Below are positions 14,837 to 23,796 of a stretch of 64,000 nt of DNA, piece after piece (positions within the stretch are counted from its first letter, which is position 1; every line of letters begins with the position of its first letter). The translations under genes were made by a program, and so were the position numbers. Source of the stretch: JBGAJN01 sp044224905 (GTDB lineage Bacteria > Verrucomicrobiota > Verrucomicrobiia > Limisphaerales > JBGAJN01); the NCBI GenBank assembly GCA_044224905.1, contig JBGAJN010000001.1, positions 372,001-436,000 of the forward strand, written 5' to 3'. The notes beneath the pieces are model-generated. The model ran no database searches. It was not told where the DNA came from and saw nothing but the letters and a program-made list of their open reading frames with translations.

Positions 14837-17800
14837 TTATTTCACCGCGGCGAGTTCAGCCGTGATGAGTTCCCGCGTCTTCGCCTTCGCGTCGGCCAGC
14901 GGCACTTCGCCCTTGTCGAGCTTGGCGAGGAAGGCCTTTTGCGCTGTGTAATCTTTGTTCGCGACGCCAGCCTTGCTTTGCAACATGCGCCAGGCTTTGC
15001 GGCGTTCGACAGCGAAGAGGACCATCTGGCGCGTCACGGCGTAGTATTTGAACTTCCCGTTGGTCTCGGCCTTGATGTAGCTGCCGAAGTTCGGGACGAA
15101 GCTGCGGTGCTTCGGGTCGAAGACGCGGCGGTGGATGACGTCGTCCTGCGTGATGAAGAGCAGGAGGTCATCGAAGGGCACGAGCTTGGCGGCCTCCTCC
15201 TCGGTGATGCTCTTGACGTGCTTGCGGAAGCGGCCCTCGGTGATGGCCCAGTGCGCCACCGTGTAATTGTATTCCTCGCCCGTGGTCGCGTATTTCGTGC
15301 GCCACCAGTCGCGGTCGGTGCTGGGGTTGCCCTTGAGGTCGAAGGCTTCCTGCGAGGTCTCGCCCTTGCGCGGGTTGAAGACGAACTCCGGCATTCCGCG
15401 CGCGTCGCGGACCATCTTGGCCTGGTCGGCGCTCATGTTGTCGCCCACGCCGTGCTCGGGCTGACAGGTGGTGTAGCACTGGAAGAACGCGGTGCCGCGG
15501 TATTCGAGACCGTCGAGCATGGCCTTGTAGAGCTTGGCCGCGTTGGCGATGGAAACTTGCGCGACGAACGGCGAGCCGTGACCGCCGGTGAGAATCTCCG
15601 AGACGTTCTTCTTCTCGATCAACTTGCCCTGAGACGCGACGCCGAACTGGTTCATGTCGTAACCGCCGAGCATCGTGGACGAGTCGGAGTTCTGGCCGCC
15701 GGTGTTCGAGTAAACCTGCGTGTCGAGCATGAGCATCTTCACGTTCGGGCGGTTCTGGAGAACCACCTTCGAGACGTTCTGGAAGCCGATGTCGCCCAGC
15801 GCGCCGTCGCCGCCGATGACCCAGACCTTGGGCAGTTCCTTGATTTCCTGCTCGGTCATGAGCGCGTCGTCGAGGTGCGTGAGGGTGAAATACTCCGCCG
15901 CACTCGCGACGTTCTCCGTGCGGTCGAGCAGCATGTCGGTCAACCGCTCGGGCACCACGGAACTGCGCGCGTGATGGACGATGACCGACTCGGCCATGAG
16001 CCACGAAATCGTCGAGCCGTCCTGGAAGAGCGAGTTCATCCACGGATACGGATGCGGGTTGGACGGCGGCGTGGAGCCATAGACGGTGTTACAGCCCGTG
16101 CTCGCGCCCATCATCATCACGCTCATGCCGTTGGCGCGGCGTCCGTCCACCGCCTGGAGATCCTTGTGATTGAAAGCGTCCTGCTTCAACACGGCGACCA
16201 AACCACCAATGAGTTGAGCATCGGTAATGGCGCCGTGCATCGCTTCGTAATCCGCGATGCGCTTGGCGGTGTCCTTGTCGTTCTCGCCACCGAGACCGAT
16301 GATGACGTGCGCGAAGGTGGTGCGGAACAATTGATACTCGGCCTCGTCGCGGGCCTTGAGCGCGGCCAGCTTCTGCGCGCCTTCCCTCTCGAGCCGCTCA
16401 GCTTTCGCACGAAGACGGTCGGCCTTCTTGTGATAGAGCGGGCGCATGTAAGCCTCGGTCGTGCTGGCCACGGCGCGGAGGATCGACTTCTCACCGCAAC
16501 CGGCGCACGCGCCGTCGCCGGAGACGAGCGCCTCGTAATTGCGCCGCACCATGAGGTGGTTGCGCAGCGCGGCTTCGCGGGAATTCGCGGCGTCGGCGTC
16601 GTTGTAGAGGCCAAGAAACTTCTGCGGCGTGTCGGGCATCAGCCGCGAAAAAATCTGCGCGGTCGTGAGGTCGGCGTTCAGTTCCTCCGTCTCGCGCGTC
16701 ATGCGGAGCGCGTCGTGGTCGCCGCAGACCTGCACGCATTCGCCGCAGCCTTTGCAAAGGTCGCTGACGAAAATGGAGAACAGGCCGCCGGCACCGGGCG
16801 TCTTGGTTTCGAGCGAACGGAAAATCGCCGGGACGTTCGAATACGCCAGCGGGAGCTTGGCGATGATGCCGGTGAACTCAGCCTTCGCGGCGTCGGCAAT
16901 GCCAGAGAGCCCGGTGACTTCGGCGGCGATGATGTCCTTGAAGGGCACGTTGGTCTTCGCCTTCACGGACTCGCTCATCTTGGCGCGCGCGCGCGTTTCG
17001 ATGCCGGGCAACTCGTTGAGCACTTTCTTCCGCTCGGCCGTGTCCTTGATGTAATTGACTGCGGCCGTCTTCAGCACGGTCGCGACGTCTTGCGCCATGT
17101 TGGGCAGCGCGGTGTCAGGGCACGCGGTGATGCACTCCATGCATTGAGTGCAATTCTCGGCGATGTAAACCGGCGTCTCACGACGCGCGACATACTTCGA
17201 CTGCGTGAGGCCCGTGCCCGCGCCCATCACGCCGACGGACGCAAACGCGCCGGCGGGTTGGTGGTAGCCGAGGCCCGCGCGGAATTCGCTGTCGAACTTA
17301 CCCAACGTTTGAAGCGGAATGCGCGATTGCCCGGCGGGCATCGGCAAGCCACCGCACGCCGTGCCGCAACCAGCGGTCGGGAGCAGGTCGTGTTGACCAA
17401 GCGGGAGCACCGGCGGATTGCGCATCGAGGAGCGGTCCGAGTCAGCAGCTTCGCCGTAATTGATTTCCACCACGCGCGAGAAGCCCTCGATCATGACGGT
17501 CATGTTCGACGCCACGACGGCTTCGCCGAAGCGCCCGAACTTTTTCTCATACTGCTTCTGCACGCTCTCGTGGAACTTCTCTTCGCTGATACCGAATTCC
17601 TTGAGGAAGGGGCTCACGCGGAAGAACGCGCCGAGGAAGGAGTTGCCCTGCATGCGGAGCTGAAGCTCGGTCTGCTTGGTCGCCTTACGCGCGATCTCGA
17701 AGCCGGGCAAAATGAACACGCGGATGCCGTTCTCTTTTACGAACTGGCGATACTTGGCCGGGATGCGCGTCCACGCGGTCTCCGGTGAGTCGCTCGATTC

Positions 17801-19579
17801 CCAAACGAAAGCGCCACCCTTCTTGAGGCCGTCGAGCGGGTTCGTGTGTGTGAACGCCTTCGGATCGCAGCACAGCACGACGTCGACGTGGTTGAGTTCG
17901 CAATTCACCTTGATGCGCTGGGGCGCGACGGTGAGGTAGTAATTCGTGGGCGCGCCTTTTTTCTCCGAGCCGTATTTCGGATTCGCCATCACATAGAGCT
18001 TCTCAACGAGAAAACCGTCGTCGTCCTTTTCGCCCGCGCGCTCGGAAATGTATTGGCCGAAATCGCCGACGAGTTCGCCGAGATTTTTGCCGGTCGTAAT
18101 CATGCCCCAACCGCCGATGGAGTGGAACCGCACCGCGATGGAGCCCTCGGGCAGCAACGACGGCGTGTCTTTGCTGATGACCGCATAGGGATGGTCCACG
18201 CCGAGGACAAAGAACGACTCGCCGTCCGCCGCGCTCGCGCCGTCCTTGCGCTTGCTCACGCCGGTCGCGAACTCATACGCGCCAAGCGAGTGCTCGGGAC
18301 GGAAGTCGCGCGAGCCAATGCCATAAGAGCCGCGGAACAGACGCGGCGTCTCCGCCGGCGTAAGGGCTGGCAGAGCGCCGCCAAACTTCGCCACCTCGTT
18401 GGCCTTGTTGAGGGCCACACGGATATCGCGTCCGAGCGGATTGTCGCCGGCGAGACCTTCATCGGTGCGTTCGAGGACGATGACGTTCTTCTTGCCGCGC
18501 AGGGCGTTGATGACCGCTGCTTCCGGGAACGGGCGGATGACATTGATGTGAATCGAGCCGACCTTGGCGTTGCGCTGACCGCGCAGGTAATCGCAGGCTG
18601 CCTCGATGTTATCCGCAGCGCAACCGAGGGAAACGAAGACAGTGTCAGCATCCTCGGTCTTGTATTCCGTAATGAGGCCGTAATGGCGGCCCGTAAGGCG
18701 ACCGAACTCCGCGTAGGCGTGTTCGAGGAAGCCGAGGATGGGCTCGTTGAAATTGTTCCGGCGCGCGACCACGCCGTTCATGTGATGCTCCTGATTCTGC
18801 ACCGGGCCGAGCAGCACGGGATTCTTCAGGTCCATCATCTGCGGCACGCGACGGCGCTTCGGGCCGAACAGTTCACGCTGTGCCGGCGTGGGGCAGTCGA
18901 TCTGGTCGTCGCACGCGCCAAGGAATTCGCGAAGCAGTTCAGCCTCGGGCGCGAGATACATGCGCTCCGAGTGCGTGGTGAGCATGCCGTCCTGAATGTT
19001 CATGCCGGGATTGAGCGCCTGCTCGCACACCTTGCGGAGAACGACGGCCTGATCGGCGGCCTGTTGCGCGTCCTTCGACATGAGCATGATCCAGCCGGTG
19101 TCGAGCGCGGCGTAGAAATCGTCGTGTCCGCAATGGACGTTCAACGCGTGCTTCGTCAGCGCGCGCGCGCCGACCTCGATGACCATCGTCGAGAGCTTGC
19201 CGGGCGCGTGGTAATACTGCTCCATCGCGTAAACGATGCCCTGACCGGAGGTGAAGTTCACCGTGCGCCGTCCGCACACCGCGTAAGCTGTCGCGCCACC
19301 TTGTGCCGCGTGCTCGCCTTCGGTTTCAATCGCGACCTTCTGCTGGCCCCAGACGTTGAGTTCGCCCGTCGCGAAAGAGTTCTGGTAAATCTCGCCGCCC
19401 TCGGTGCTGGGCGTGATCGGATAAAACACGCCGCCCTCGGTGATGCGCGTCTCGACGTGTTGCGTGACGAGCTGGTTGCCATTACACGTCACCCGGATGC
19501 CGGGATACTTCGGCTTGTGACGAGGGGACGAATCAGCCTTGGGGGAATTACCTTGTTTCGCAGCAGCGGCTCCGGTCAT
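14837..19579 (-). CDS. nifJ: Pyruvate:ferredoxin (flavodoxin) oxidoreductase, long single-chain form
   Basis: Oxidatively decarboxylates pyruvate to acetyl-CoA and reduces ferredoxin, using TPP and Fe-S clusters. Domain order: alpha/pyrimidine-binding (about 30-260, YPITPSTEGGE), a transketolase-C-like part (about 310-440), gamma domain (about 480-730, with GGWGMITTGKNLGEL), two 4Fe-4S sites (CTQCMECITAC from C810; CKGCGECVQVC from C942), and the TPP-binding beta domain (GACAGCGEKS; GGDGALGDIGFQN near 1255-1275; QVYSNTGGQNS). At 1580 residues it is about 350 longer than common forms near 1200. The extra length lies between and after the cluster domain, including a charged helical insert near 1040-1090. 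The enzyme suits anaerobic or microaerobic pyruvate metabolism. It stands alone in a 5-kb transcription unit. Confidence 0.92.
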   Translation of the reverse strand: MTGAAAAKQGNSPKADSSPRHKPKYPGIRVTCNGNQLVTQHVETRITEGGVFYPITPSTEGGEIYQNSFATGELNVWGQQKVAIETEGEHAAQGGATAYAVCGRRTVNFTSGQGIVYAMEQYYHAPGKLSTMVIEVGARALTKHALNVHCGHDDFYAALDTGWIMLMSKDAQQAADQAVVLRKVCEQALNPGMNIQDGMLTTHSERMYLAPEAELLREFLGACDDQIDCPTPAQRELFGPKRRRVPQMMDLKNPVLLGPVQNQEHHMNGVVARRNNFNEPILGFLEHAYAEFGRLTGRHYGLITEYKTEDADTVFVSLGCAADNIEAACDYLRGQRNAKVGSIHINVIRPFPEAAVINALRGKKNVIVLERTDEGLAGDNPLGRDIRVALNKANEVAKFGGALPALTPAETPRLFRGSYGIGSRDFRPEHSLGAYEFATGVSKRKDGASAADGESFFVLGVDHPYAVISKDTPSLLPEGSIAVRFHSIGGWGMITTGKNLGELVGDFGQYISERAGEKDDDGFLVEKLYVMANPKYGSEKKGAPTNYYLTVAPQRIKVNCELNHVDVVLCCDPKAFTHTNPLDGLKKGGAFVWESSDSPETAWTRIPAKYRQFVKENGIRVFILPGFEIARKATKQTELQLRMQGNSFLGAFFRVSPFLKEFGISEEKFHESVQKQYEKKFGRFGEAVVASNMTVMIEGFSRVVEINYGEAADSDRSSMRNPPVLPLGQHDLLPTAGCGTACGGLPMPAGQSRIPLQTLGKFDSEFRAGLGYHQPAGAFASVGVMGAGTGLTQSKYVARRETPVYIAENCTQCMECITACPDTALPNMAQDVATVLKTAAVNYIKDTAERKKVLNELPGIETRARAKMSESVKAKTNVPFKDIIAAEVTGLSGIADAAKAEFTGIIAKLPLAYSNVPAIFRSLETKTPGAGGLFSIFVSDLCKGCGECVQVCGDHDALRMTRETEELNADLTTAQIFSRLMPDTPQKFLGLYNDADAANSREAALRNHLMVRRNYEALVSGDGACAGCGEKSILRAVASTTEAYMRPLYHKKADRLRAKAERLEREGAQKLAALKARDEAEYQLFRTTFAHVIIGLGGENDKDTAKRIADYEAMHGAITDAQLIGGLVAVLKQDAFNHKDLQAVDGRRANGMSVMMMGASTGCNTVYGSTPPSNPHPYPWMNSLFQDGSTISWLMAESVIVHHARSSVVPERLTDMLLDRTENVASAAEYFTLTHLDDALMTEQEIKELPKVWVIGGDGALGDIGFQNVSKVVLQNRPNVKMLMLDTQVYSNTGGQNSDSSTMLGGYDMNQFGVASQGKLIEKKNVSEILTGGHGSPFVAQVSIANAAKLYKAMLDGLEYRGTAFFQCYTTCQPEHGVGDNMSADQAKMVRDARGMPEFVFNPRKGETSQEAFDLKGNPSTDRDWWRTKYATTGEEYNYTVAHWAITEGRFRKHVKSITEEEAAKLVPFDDLLLFITQDDVIHRRVFDPKHRSFVPNFGSYIKAETNGKFKYYAVTRQMVLFAVERRKAWRMLQSKAGVANKDYTAQKAFLAKLDKGEVPLADAKAKTRELITAELAAVK

Positions 19580-19863
19580 AGGAACTTTTTCTTTCTAAAT
19601 TGCCCGAGCGCGTTCGGGGTTCGACGCGAACCCGTTTTCGCGCAAGAGCTGAAGCCCAAGATAAAGTTTCTTCGGGGTGGACACAAAGGAAAAGAAACCT
19701 TTTCGACGCTGGGGCACGTAGTATTACGATGCCTACGCACGTCAACAGTTTTATTCACTTCACAAAACTTTTCCCACTGGCACGACCGCGATTCCAACAG
19801 TAGCGTGCCCATCAATCGGGCCGGAGCGCTCAACCACCGAGCCGAGCCGGTCGATGCAAAGAT

Positions 19864-20559
19864 ATGTCGAGCCAGTTGAACGCCGCGACCGCGCAAGCCG
19901 AGGAACTCCTCGGTGACCTCGGCCCGCTCGCTCAACAAATCGGCTCGCCCGAGGATTTCGCCGCCACCCACAGTCTCGTAACCGCGCTCGGCTCCCCGTG
20001 CGTCAAGGACGCGGCCTCGTTGCAACTGTTTCTCGAAGCCTACCGTACGCAAATCCTCGTGCCGGTGGAACTCCCTCACATTGTTCGCGCCTACCAGCAC
20101 GCGAGTCGCTACGAAGCGCGTGAGTTGATCGCCCTCGATGCCAGAATTGGCGCGGAGCCGATGTTGAAGCAGTTCGCGTCGGCGAGCATTCAGGTCGGGC
20201 GCAATCAACTCCGCCGTCTGCGGCCGTTGCGCGATCAAAAGGTCGTCCAACGCTATCTCGAAGCCACCGACGCCGGACGCGCGAAGGGCTGGCACACCTT
20301 GGTCTACGGGTTGATGCTCGCCGTTTACTCGATCCCGCCGCGGCAAGGCTTGCTGGCCTACGGCAAGCAAACGCTAGGCAGCTTTGCCCACTCCGCCGCG
20401 CGCCATCTCGGGCTCCCCGAAGTCGAGTTCGCCGAAGTGGTGAACCATGCCTGGGCGGATCTGCCGCAGGCGATCAATCCCCTCATCGACTCCGCTCCGA
20501 CTTCCATCTTCCTCGCCAGCAGCGCACCGGCCGCCGCGTTGCCAGCCCAACTTGGGTAA
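19864..20559 (+). CDS. UreF-like protein
   Basis: 231 residues, mostly helical. The segment ASIQVGRNQLRRL followed by GWHTLVYGLMLAVYSIPPRQ and LGSFAHSAARHLGL resembles the C-terminal half of UreF, the urease nickel-loading accessory protein, including a helix of the (G)xHxxVYG type. The N-terminal half (LQLFLEAYRTQIL) is compatible. No urease structural or other accessory gene is nearby, so the role may differ. Called from pattern only; a profile search could overturn it. Confidence 0.5.
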   Translation: MSSQLNAATAQAEELLGDLGPLAQQIGSPEDFAATHSLVTALGSPCVKDAASLQLFLEAYRTQILVPVELPHIVRAYQHASRYEARELIALDARIGAEPMLKQFASASIQVGRNQLRRLRPLRDQKVVQRYLEATDAGRAKGWHTLVYGLMLAVYSIPPRQGLLAYGKQTLGSFAHSAARHLGLPEVEFAEVVNHAWADLPQAINPLIDSAPTSIFLASSAPAAALPAQLG

Positions 20560-20605
20560 CAGCCGGGCCGCCGCCGCCCGCCAACCGTCATCTCCGGAAT
20601 CTTCT

Positions 20606-20633
20606 TTCGCGTGCATTCGCGCAATTCGCGGGC
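20606..20633 (+). repeat. Short dispersed repeat, copy C
   Basis: Reads TTCGCG, TGCATTCGCG, CAATTCGCGGGC and matches copy A (9815-9841, inverted) nearly base for base. It lies in the 89-base gap before the symporter gene, close to its start, where it may sit in the leader. Confidence 0.6.
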
Positions 20634-20648
20634 TAAAACGCCGCCAAC

Positions 20649-22109
20649 ATGTCGCCCGGCTTTATTCTCAGTTGCATCGCGGGCTACTTCGTTTTCCTCC
20701 TGACCATCGCGTGGTTCACCAGTCGCGGGGCGACCAACCAGAGTTACTTCCTTGCCAACAAATCCGCGCCGTGGCTCGCGGTCGCCATCGGCTTGATTGG
20801 CGATTCGCTCTCCGGGGTGACGTTCATCTCCGTGCCCGGCGCCGTCGGGAAGAACCAGTTCTCCTACCTGCCCGTCGTGCTCGGCTACATGGTTGGCTAC
20901 TGGGTGATCGCGGGCATGCTGCTGCCACTTTACTACCGGCTGCAACTCACGAGCATCTACAGCTACCTCGGTTCGCGCTTCGGACCGCATGCCCAAAAGA
21001 CCGGCTCGGTGTTCTTTCTTCTCTCGCGCACGCTTGGTGCGGCGGCGCGGCTCTACCTCGCAGCGAGCGTCATTCAGGCATTCGTCTTCGACAAGTGGGG
21101 CATCCCCTTCTGGCTCTCGGTCGCCGGCATCATCGCGCTCATTCTCGTTTACACTTACAAGGGCGGCATCAAGACGCTCGTGTGGACGGACCTTTTTCAA
21201 TCCGCCTTCCTCGTGCTCGGCGTCGTGCTCTCGCTCTGGGCAATCGGCCGCGAACTTGGCCTCGGCTTGGGCGGCATGGTGGACGCGGTGAAAGCCAGCC
21301 CGCACTCGCAATGGTTCTTCGCCGACTGGGCTTCGCCGAAGAATTTCTGGCGACAACTCCTCAGCGGCGCGTTCATCGCCATCGTAATGACCGGCATGGA
21401 TCAGAACTCCATGCAAAAGAATCTCGCCTGCCGCTCGCTACGCGACGCGCAGAAAAACCTCTGCCTCTTCAGCGTCATCGTCGTGATCGTGAACGTGTTC
21501 TTCCTCGCACTCGGCGCGCTGCTCTATCACTACGCGACGGTGAAGGGCATCGCTACGCCGGCGAAAACCGACCTCCTGTTCCCCACGCTCGCGCTGGAAC
21601 ACCTCGGCCTGTTCGCCGCGCTCGTGTTCATCATTGGCCTCACCGCGGCGACTTTCAACAGCGCCGACTCGGTGCTCACGACGCTCACGACGTCGTTCCT
21701 CATCGATGTCGCCGGCGTCGACAGCAAGAGCGAGACAACGGACGATCGAACAACCCGCTTGCGCCACATCGTCCACCTGGGTTTCGCGGTATTGCTGCTG
21801 CTGGTCATCCTCGGCTTTCGCGCGTTGAACAACTCCGCCGTTATCGACCTCGTGCTCAAGATGGCGGGCTACACTTACGGACCGCTGCTAGGACTGTTCG
21901 CCTTCGGCCTCTTCACGCGCTGGCGGATTCGCGAGGCACTGGCGCCCGTCGTGTGTGTCGTCTCACCGCTCATTTGCTGGGCGCTCGATGCCTATTCCGT
22001 AACGTGGCTCAACGGCTACGTTTTCGGCTTTGAACTGCTCATCCTCAACGGTGCGCTGACCTTCGTCGGCCTGTGCGCACTGCGAATTCCCTCGGCGCAA
22101 CGCACGTGA
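20649..22109 (+). CDS. Sodium:solute symporter (SSS family)
   Basis: 486 residues with about 12-13 membrane helices. Early helices carry GLIGDSLSGVTFISVPGAVGKNQ, and the fifth to sixth region carries YTYKGGIKTLVWTDLFQS, a signature of SSS transporters; MTGMDQNSMQKNLACR and TAATFNSADSVLTTL contribute the Na+ site region. It imports a small organic solute with sodium; substrate unknown (sugar, sialic acid and amino acid members exist). Its stop overlaps the GTG of the following secreted protein (GTGA), so the two are coupled and the solute may relate to those exported proteins. Confidence 0.88.
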   Translation: MSPGFILSCIAGYFVFLLTIAWFTSRGATNQSYFLANKSAPWLAVAIGLIGDSLSGVTFISVPGAVGKNQFSYLPVVLGYMVGYWVIAGMLLPLYYRLQLTSIYSYLGSRFGPHAQKTGSVFFLLSRTLGAAARLYLAASVIQAFVFDKWGIPFWLSVAGIIALILVYTYKGGIKTLVWTDLFQSAFLVLGVVLSLWAIGRELGLGLGGMVDAVKASPHSQWFFADWASPKNFWRQLLSGAFIAIVMTGMDQNSMQKNLACRSLRDAQKNLCLFSVIVVIVNVFFLALGALLYHYATVKGIATPAKTDLLFPTLALEHLGLFAALVFIIGLTAATFNSADSVLTTLTTSFLIDVAGVDSKSETTDDRTTRLRHIVHLGFAVLLLLVILGFRALNNSAVIDLVLKMAGYTYGPLLGLFAFGLFTRWRIREALAPVVCVVSPLICWALDAYSVTWLNGYVFGFELLILNGALTFVGLCALRIPSAQRT

Positions 22110-22786
22110 AGCTCCCATTCCAAATTCTGCTCGCCTGCCTGCTCGCAACGACCGCATTCGCCGCAGAAAAACTTCCGGCCCCATCGATCTCGGAGCGTGG
22201 TGCACTGTTGCTCAGTGAGGAGTTTTCCAAACCGATCGCCACCATCGTCGCCGGCAACAACTACAAGACAAAGGACGGCTGGTGCGTGTTCTCGGGCGGA
22301 TGGGAGTTTACGAACGGCGCATTGAAGGGATTTCAAATGAAGACCGACGGACGCAGCGCGTTCGTCGTGCGCTACCTTCCCTTCAAAGAAGCCGCCATCC
22401 AGTTCGACGTGCGCCTCGACGGTTGCCGCCAGGTGATCTTCCGCATTCAGGACGCGAAGCCCGAGCACATTTGCAGCGTGCGCATCAATCACGATGGCTT
22501 CACCGCGCAGAAGGACGACCACGATCACGGCGGTCCGGACCAAGCCGTGCCCTTCGGCAAAGTCGCTTTGTCCATCAAGTCTGGTGAATGGAAAACTGTG
22601 CTCGTCGAAATCAAAGGCGAGCAAATGGTGACCACAATGGATGGTCACCGCATCGCGGGAGCGCACCCATTGCTCGCCGCTGAGAAGGCCACCTTCGAGT
22701 TCGTCGTCACGGGCGATGCAGCCAGCTTCCGCAACGTGCGCGTTTGGGGCGTAGCCGACGCTCCGCCCCGTAGCCGCAAGCTTTAG
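22106..22786 (+). CDS. Secreted DUF1080/LamG-like protein (paralogue 1)
   Basis: 226 residues from the GTG at 22106, which overlaps the symporter stop and begins directly on a signal peptide (LPFQILLACLLATTAFA). An upstream ATG at 22073 would be inside the symporter. The mature part is a beta-sandwich of concanavalin/LamG type like the 3-keto-disaccharide hydrolase (DUF1080) group: LLSEEFSKP, GGWEFTNGALKG, VRYLPFKEAAIQFDVRLDG, WKTVLVEIKGEQMVTTMDGH. It is related over its length to the next gene. A carbohydrate-binding or glycoside-acting role is the family expectation; no catalytic residues could be fixed. The stop codon lies in a hairpin. Confidence 0.78.
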   Translation: MKLPFQILLACLLATTAFAAEKLPAPSISERGALLLSEEFSKPIATIVAGNNYKTKDGWCVFSGGWEFTNGALKGFQMKTDGRSAFVVRYLPFKEAAIQFDVRLDGCRQVIFRIQDAKPEHICSVRINHDGFTAQKDDHDHGGPDQAVPFGKVALSIKSGEWKTVLVEIKGEQMVTTMDGHRIAGAHPLLAAEKATFEFVVTGDAASFRNVRVWGVADAPPRSRKL

Positions 22787-22795
22787 CTTGCGGCT
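22772..22795. repeat. REP-like hairpin over a stop codon
   Basis: AGCCGCAAGC / GCTTGCGGCT form a perfect 10-bp stem with loop TTTA. The stop codon TAG of the upstream gene (22784-22786) is inside it, so the last residues (SRKL) are encoded by the hairpin. Confidence 0.7.
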
Positions 22796-22862
22796 GAAGC
22801 GCCAAGCTCGGACGTAACCTCTCTCGAATCGCCCGCGTCTCGCGTTCGTCCGAATACCACAC

Positions 22863-23642
22863 ATGAAACTCACATCGTTCCTCCTCGTCGCCGCATGTAG
22901 CGCCTCCGTTGCCTTTGCCGGCGAAAACCTGCCCAAGACTCTCATGACCGAACGCGGCAAGCTGCTGCTCAGCGAAGATTTCGCCAAGCCAGTCGAAACC
23001 GCTGCCGCCGTCGCGCCCGCTGCAAAAGGTGCCGCCAAGGGCGCCGCGAAAAAAGCCGACAAGGCCGCGTCCAAAGCTGCCGCGAAAGCCGCGCCCGCAC
23101 CGTGGACCACCGGTTGGCGCCTGCGCCCCGGCAAGTGGGAATTCGTCGACGGCGCGATGAAGGGCACCGAGCAGAAGGCCGACAACCACGGCGCCGTTGC
23201 CCGATTCCCGTTCACCTTCAAGGACGCCATCATCCAGTACGATGTGCGCATCGAGAGTTGCAAGCAGACCACCTTCAGCGTGAACGACGCCAAGGAACAC
23301 GTCTGCCGCGTGCTCATCACCAAGGACGGTTTCAAAGCACAGAAGGACGACCACGATCACACGGGACCCGACAAGGCCAAGGTCTTCAACAACGTCGCCA
23401 CACCCATTGCGCCCGGCACGTGGCACACCGTGCTCATTGAAATCAAAGGCGAGGAAATGGTCGCGACGATCGATGGCAAGAGCAGCTTTGGTTCTGACGC
23501 ACTCATCGGCACGGAGAAGGCGAACTTCGGCTTCACCGTCAGCGGCGACGGCGCAAGCGTCCGAAACCTGCGCATCTGGGAAGCCAATGCGAACCCAGCG
23601 TGGGATAAGAACAAGAAGAGCCTCGCCGTAGCGAAACAGTAA
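22863..23642 (+). CDS. Secreted DUF1080/LamG-like protein with Ala/Lys-rich linker (paralogue 2)
   Basis: 259 residues, signal peptide 1-19, then a near copy of the preceding protein (LLSEDFAKP; KWEFVDGAMKGTEQK; DGFKAQKDDHDH, nearly identical in both). It differs by an inserted segment at about residues 46-77 made of Ala and Lys with few other residues (AAKGAAKGAAKKADKAASK), like a histone H1 tail. The core is a beta-sandwich expected to bind or act on carbohydrate. The pair is a tandem duplication; the spacer holds a REP-like hairpin. A terminator follows. Confidence 0.8.
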   Translation: MKLTSFLLVAACSASVAFAGENLPKTLMTERGKLLLSEDFAKPVETAAAVAPAAKGAAKGAAKKADKAASKAAAKAAPAPWTTGWRLRPGKWEFVDGAMKGTEQKADNHGAVARFPFTFKDAIIQYDVRIESCKQTTFSVNDAKEHVCRVLITKDGFKAQKDDHDHTGPDKAKVFNNVATPIAPGTWHTVLIEIKGEEMVATIDGKSSFGSDALIGTEKANFGFTVSGDGASVRNLRIWEANANPAWDKNKKSLAVAKQ

Positions 23643-23664
23643 CTCTCCAAAACCAATAGCCAAG

Positions 23665-23698
23665 GCGGGAGCGCGCAAGCGTCTCCCGCTTTATTTTT
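23665..23698 (+). terminator. Rho-independent terminator with GCAA tetraloop
   Basis: GCGGGAG pairs with CTCCCGC and an inner CGC/GCG closes a GCAA tetraloop, with one bulged T. The tail is TTTATTTTTG. It ends the symporter / secreted-protein unit. Confidence 0.85.
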
Positions 23699-23796
23699 GA
23701 AACACCCTCCGCGGCTGAAGCCCGCCAGGTTTTGCATACTTTGTAGGACATTCACCGACTTGTTGAATTGGGCTTAAAGGCTGACTGTGAGTGCAT

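Noticed and set aside
14939..17788. 949-codon plus-strand frame inside nifJ
   Set aside because: Reverse-strand shadow of the nifJ coding frame; its composition (Arg/Val/Leu/Glu repeats) lacks any domain, while the minus strand has all PFOR motifs.
19662..19702. Imperfect inverted repeat AAAGTTTCTT / AAGAAACCTTT upstream of nifJ
   Set aside because: One stem position is missing, the loop is about 20 bases, and no promoter boxes could be aligned with it; too weak to call an operator.
17846..19879. 677-codon plus-strand frame inside nifJ
   Set aside because: Same reason: antisense of nifJ. It also runs into the ureF-like gene in another frame.
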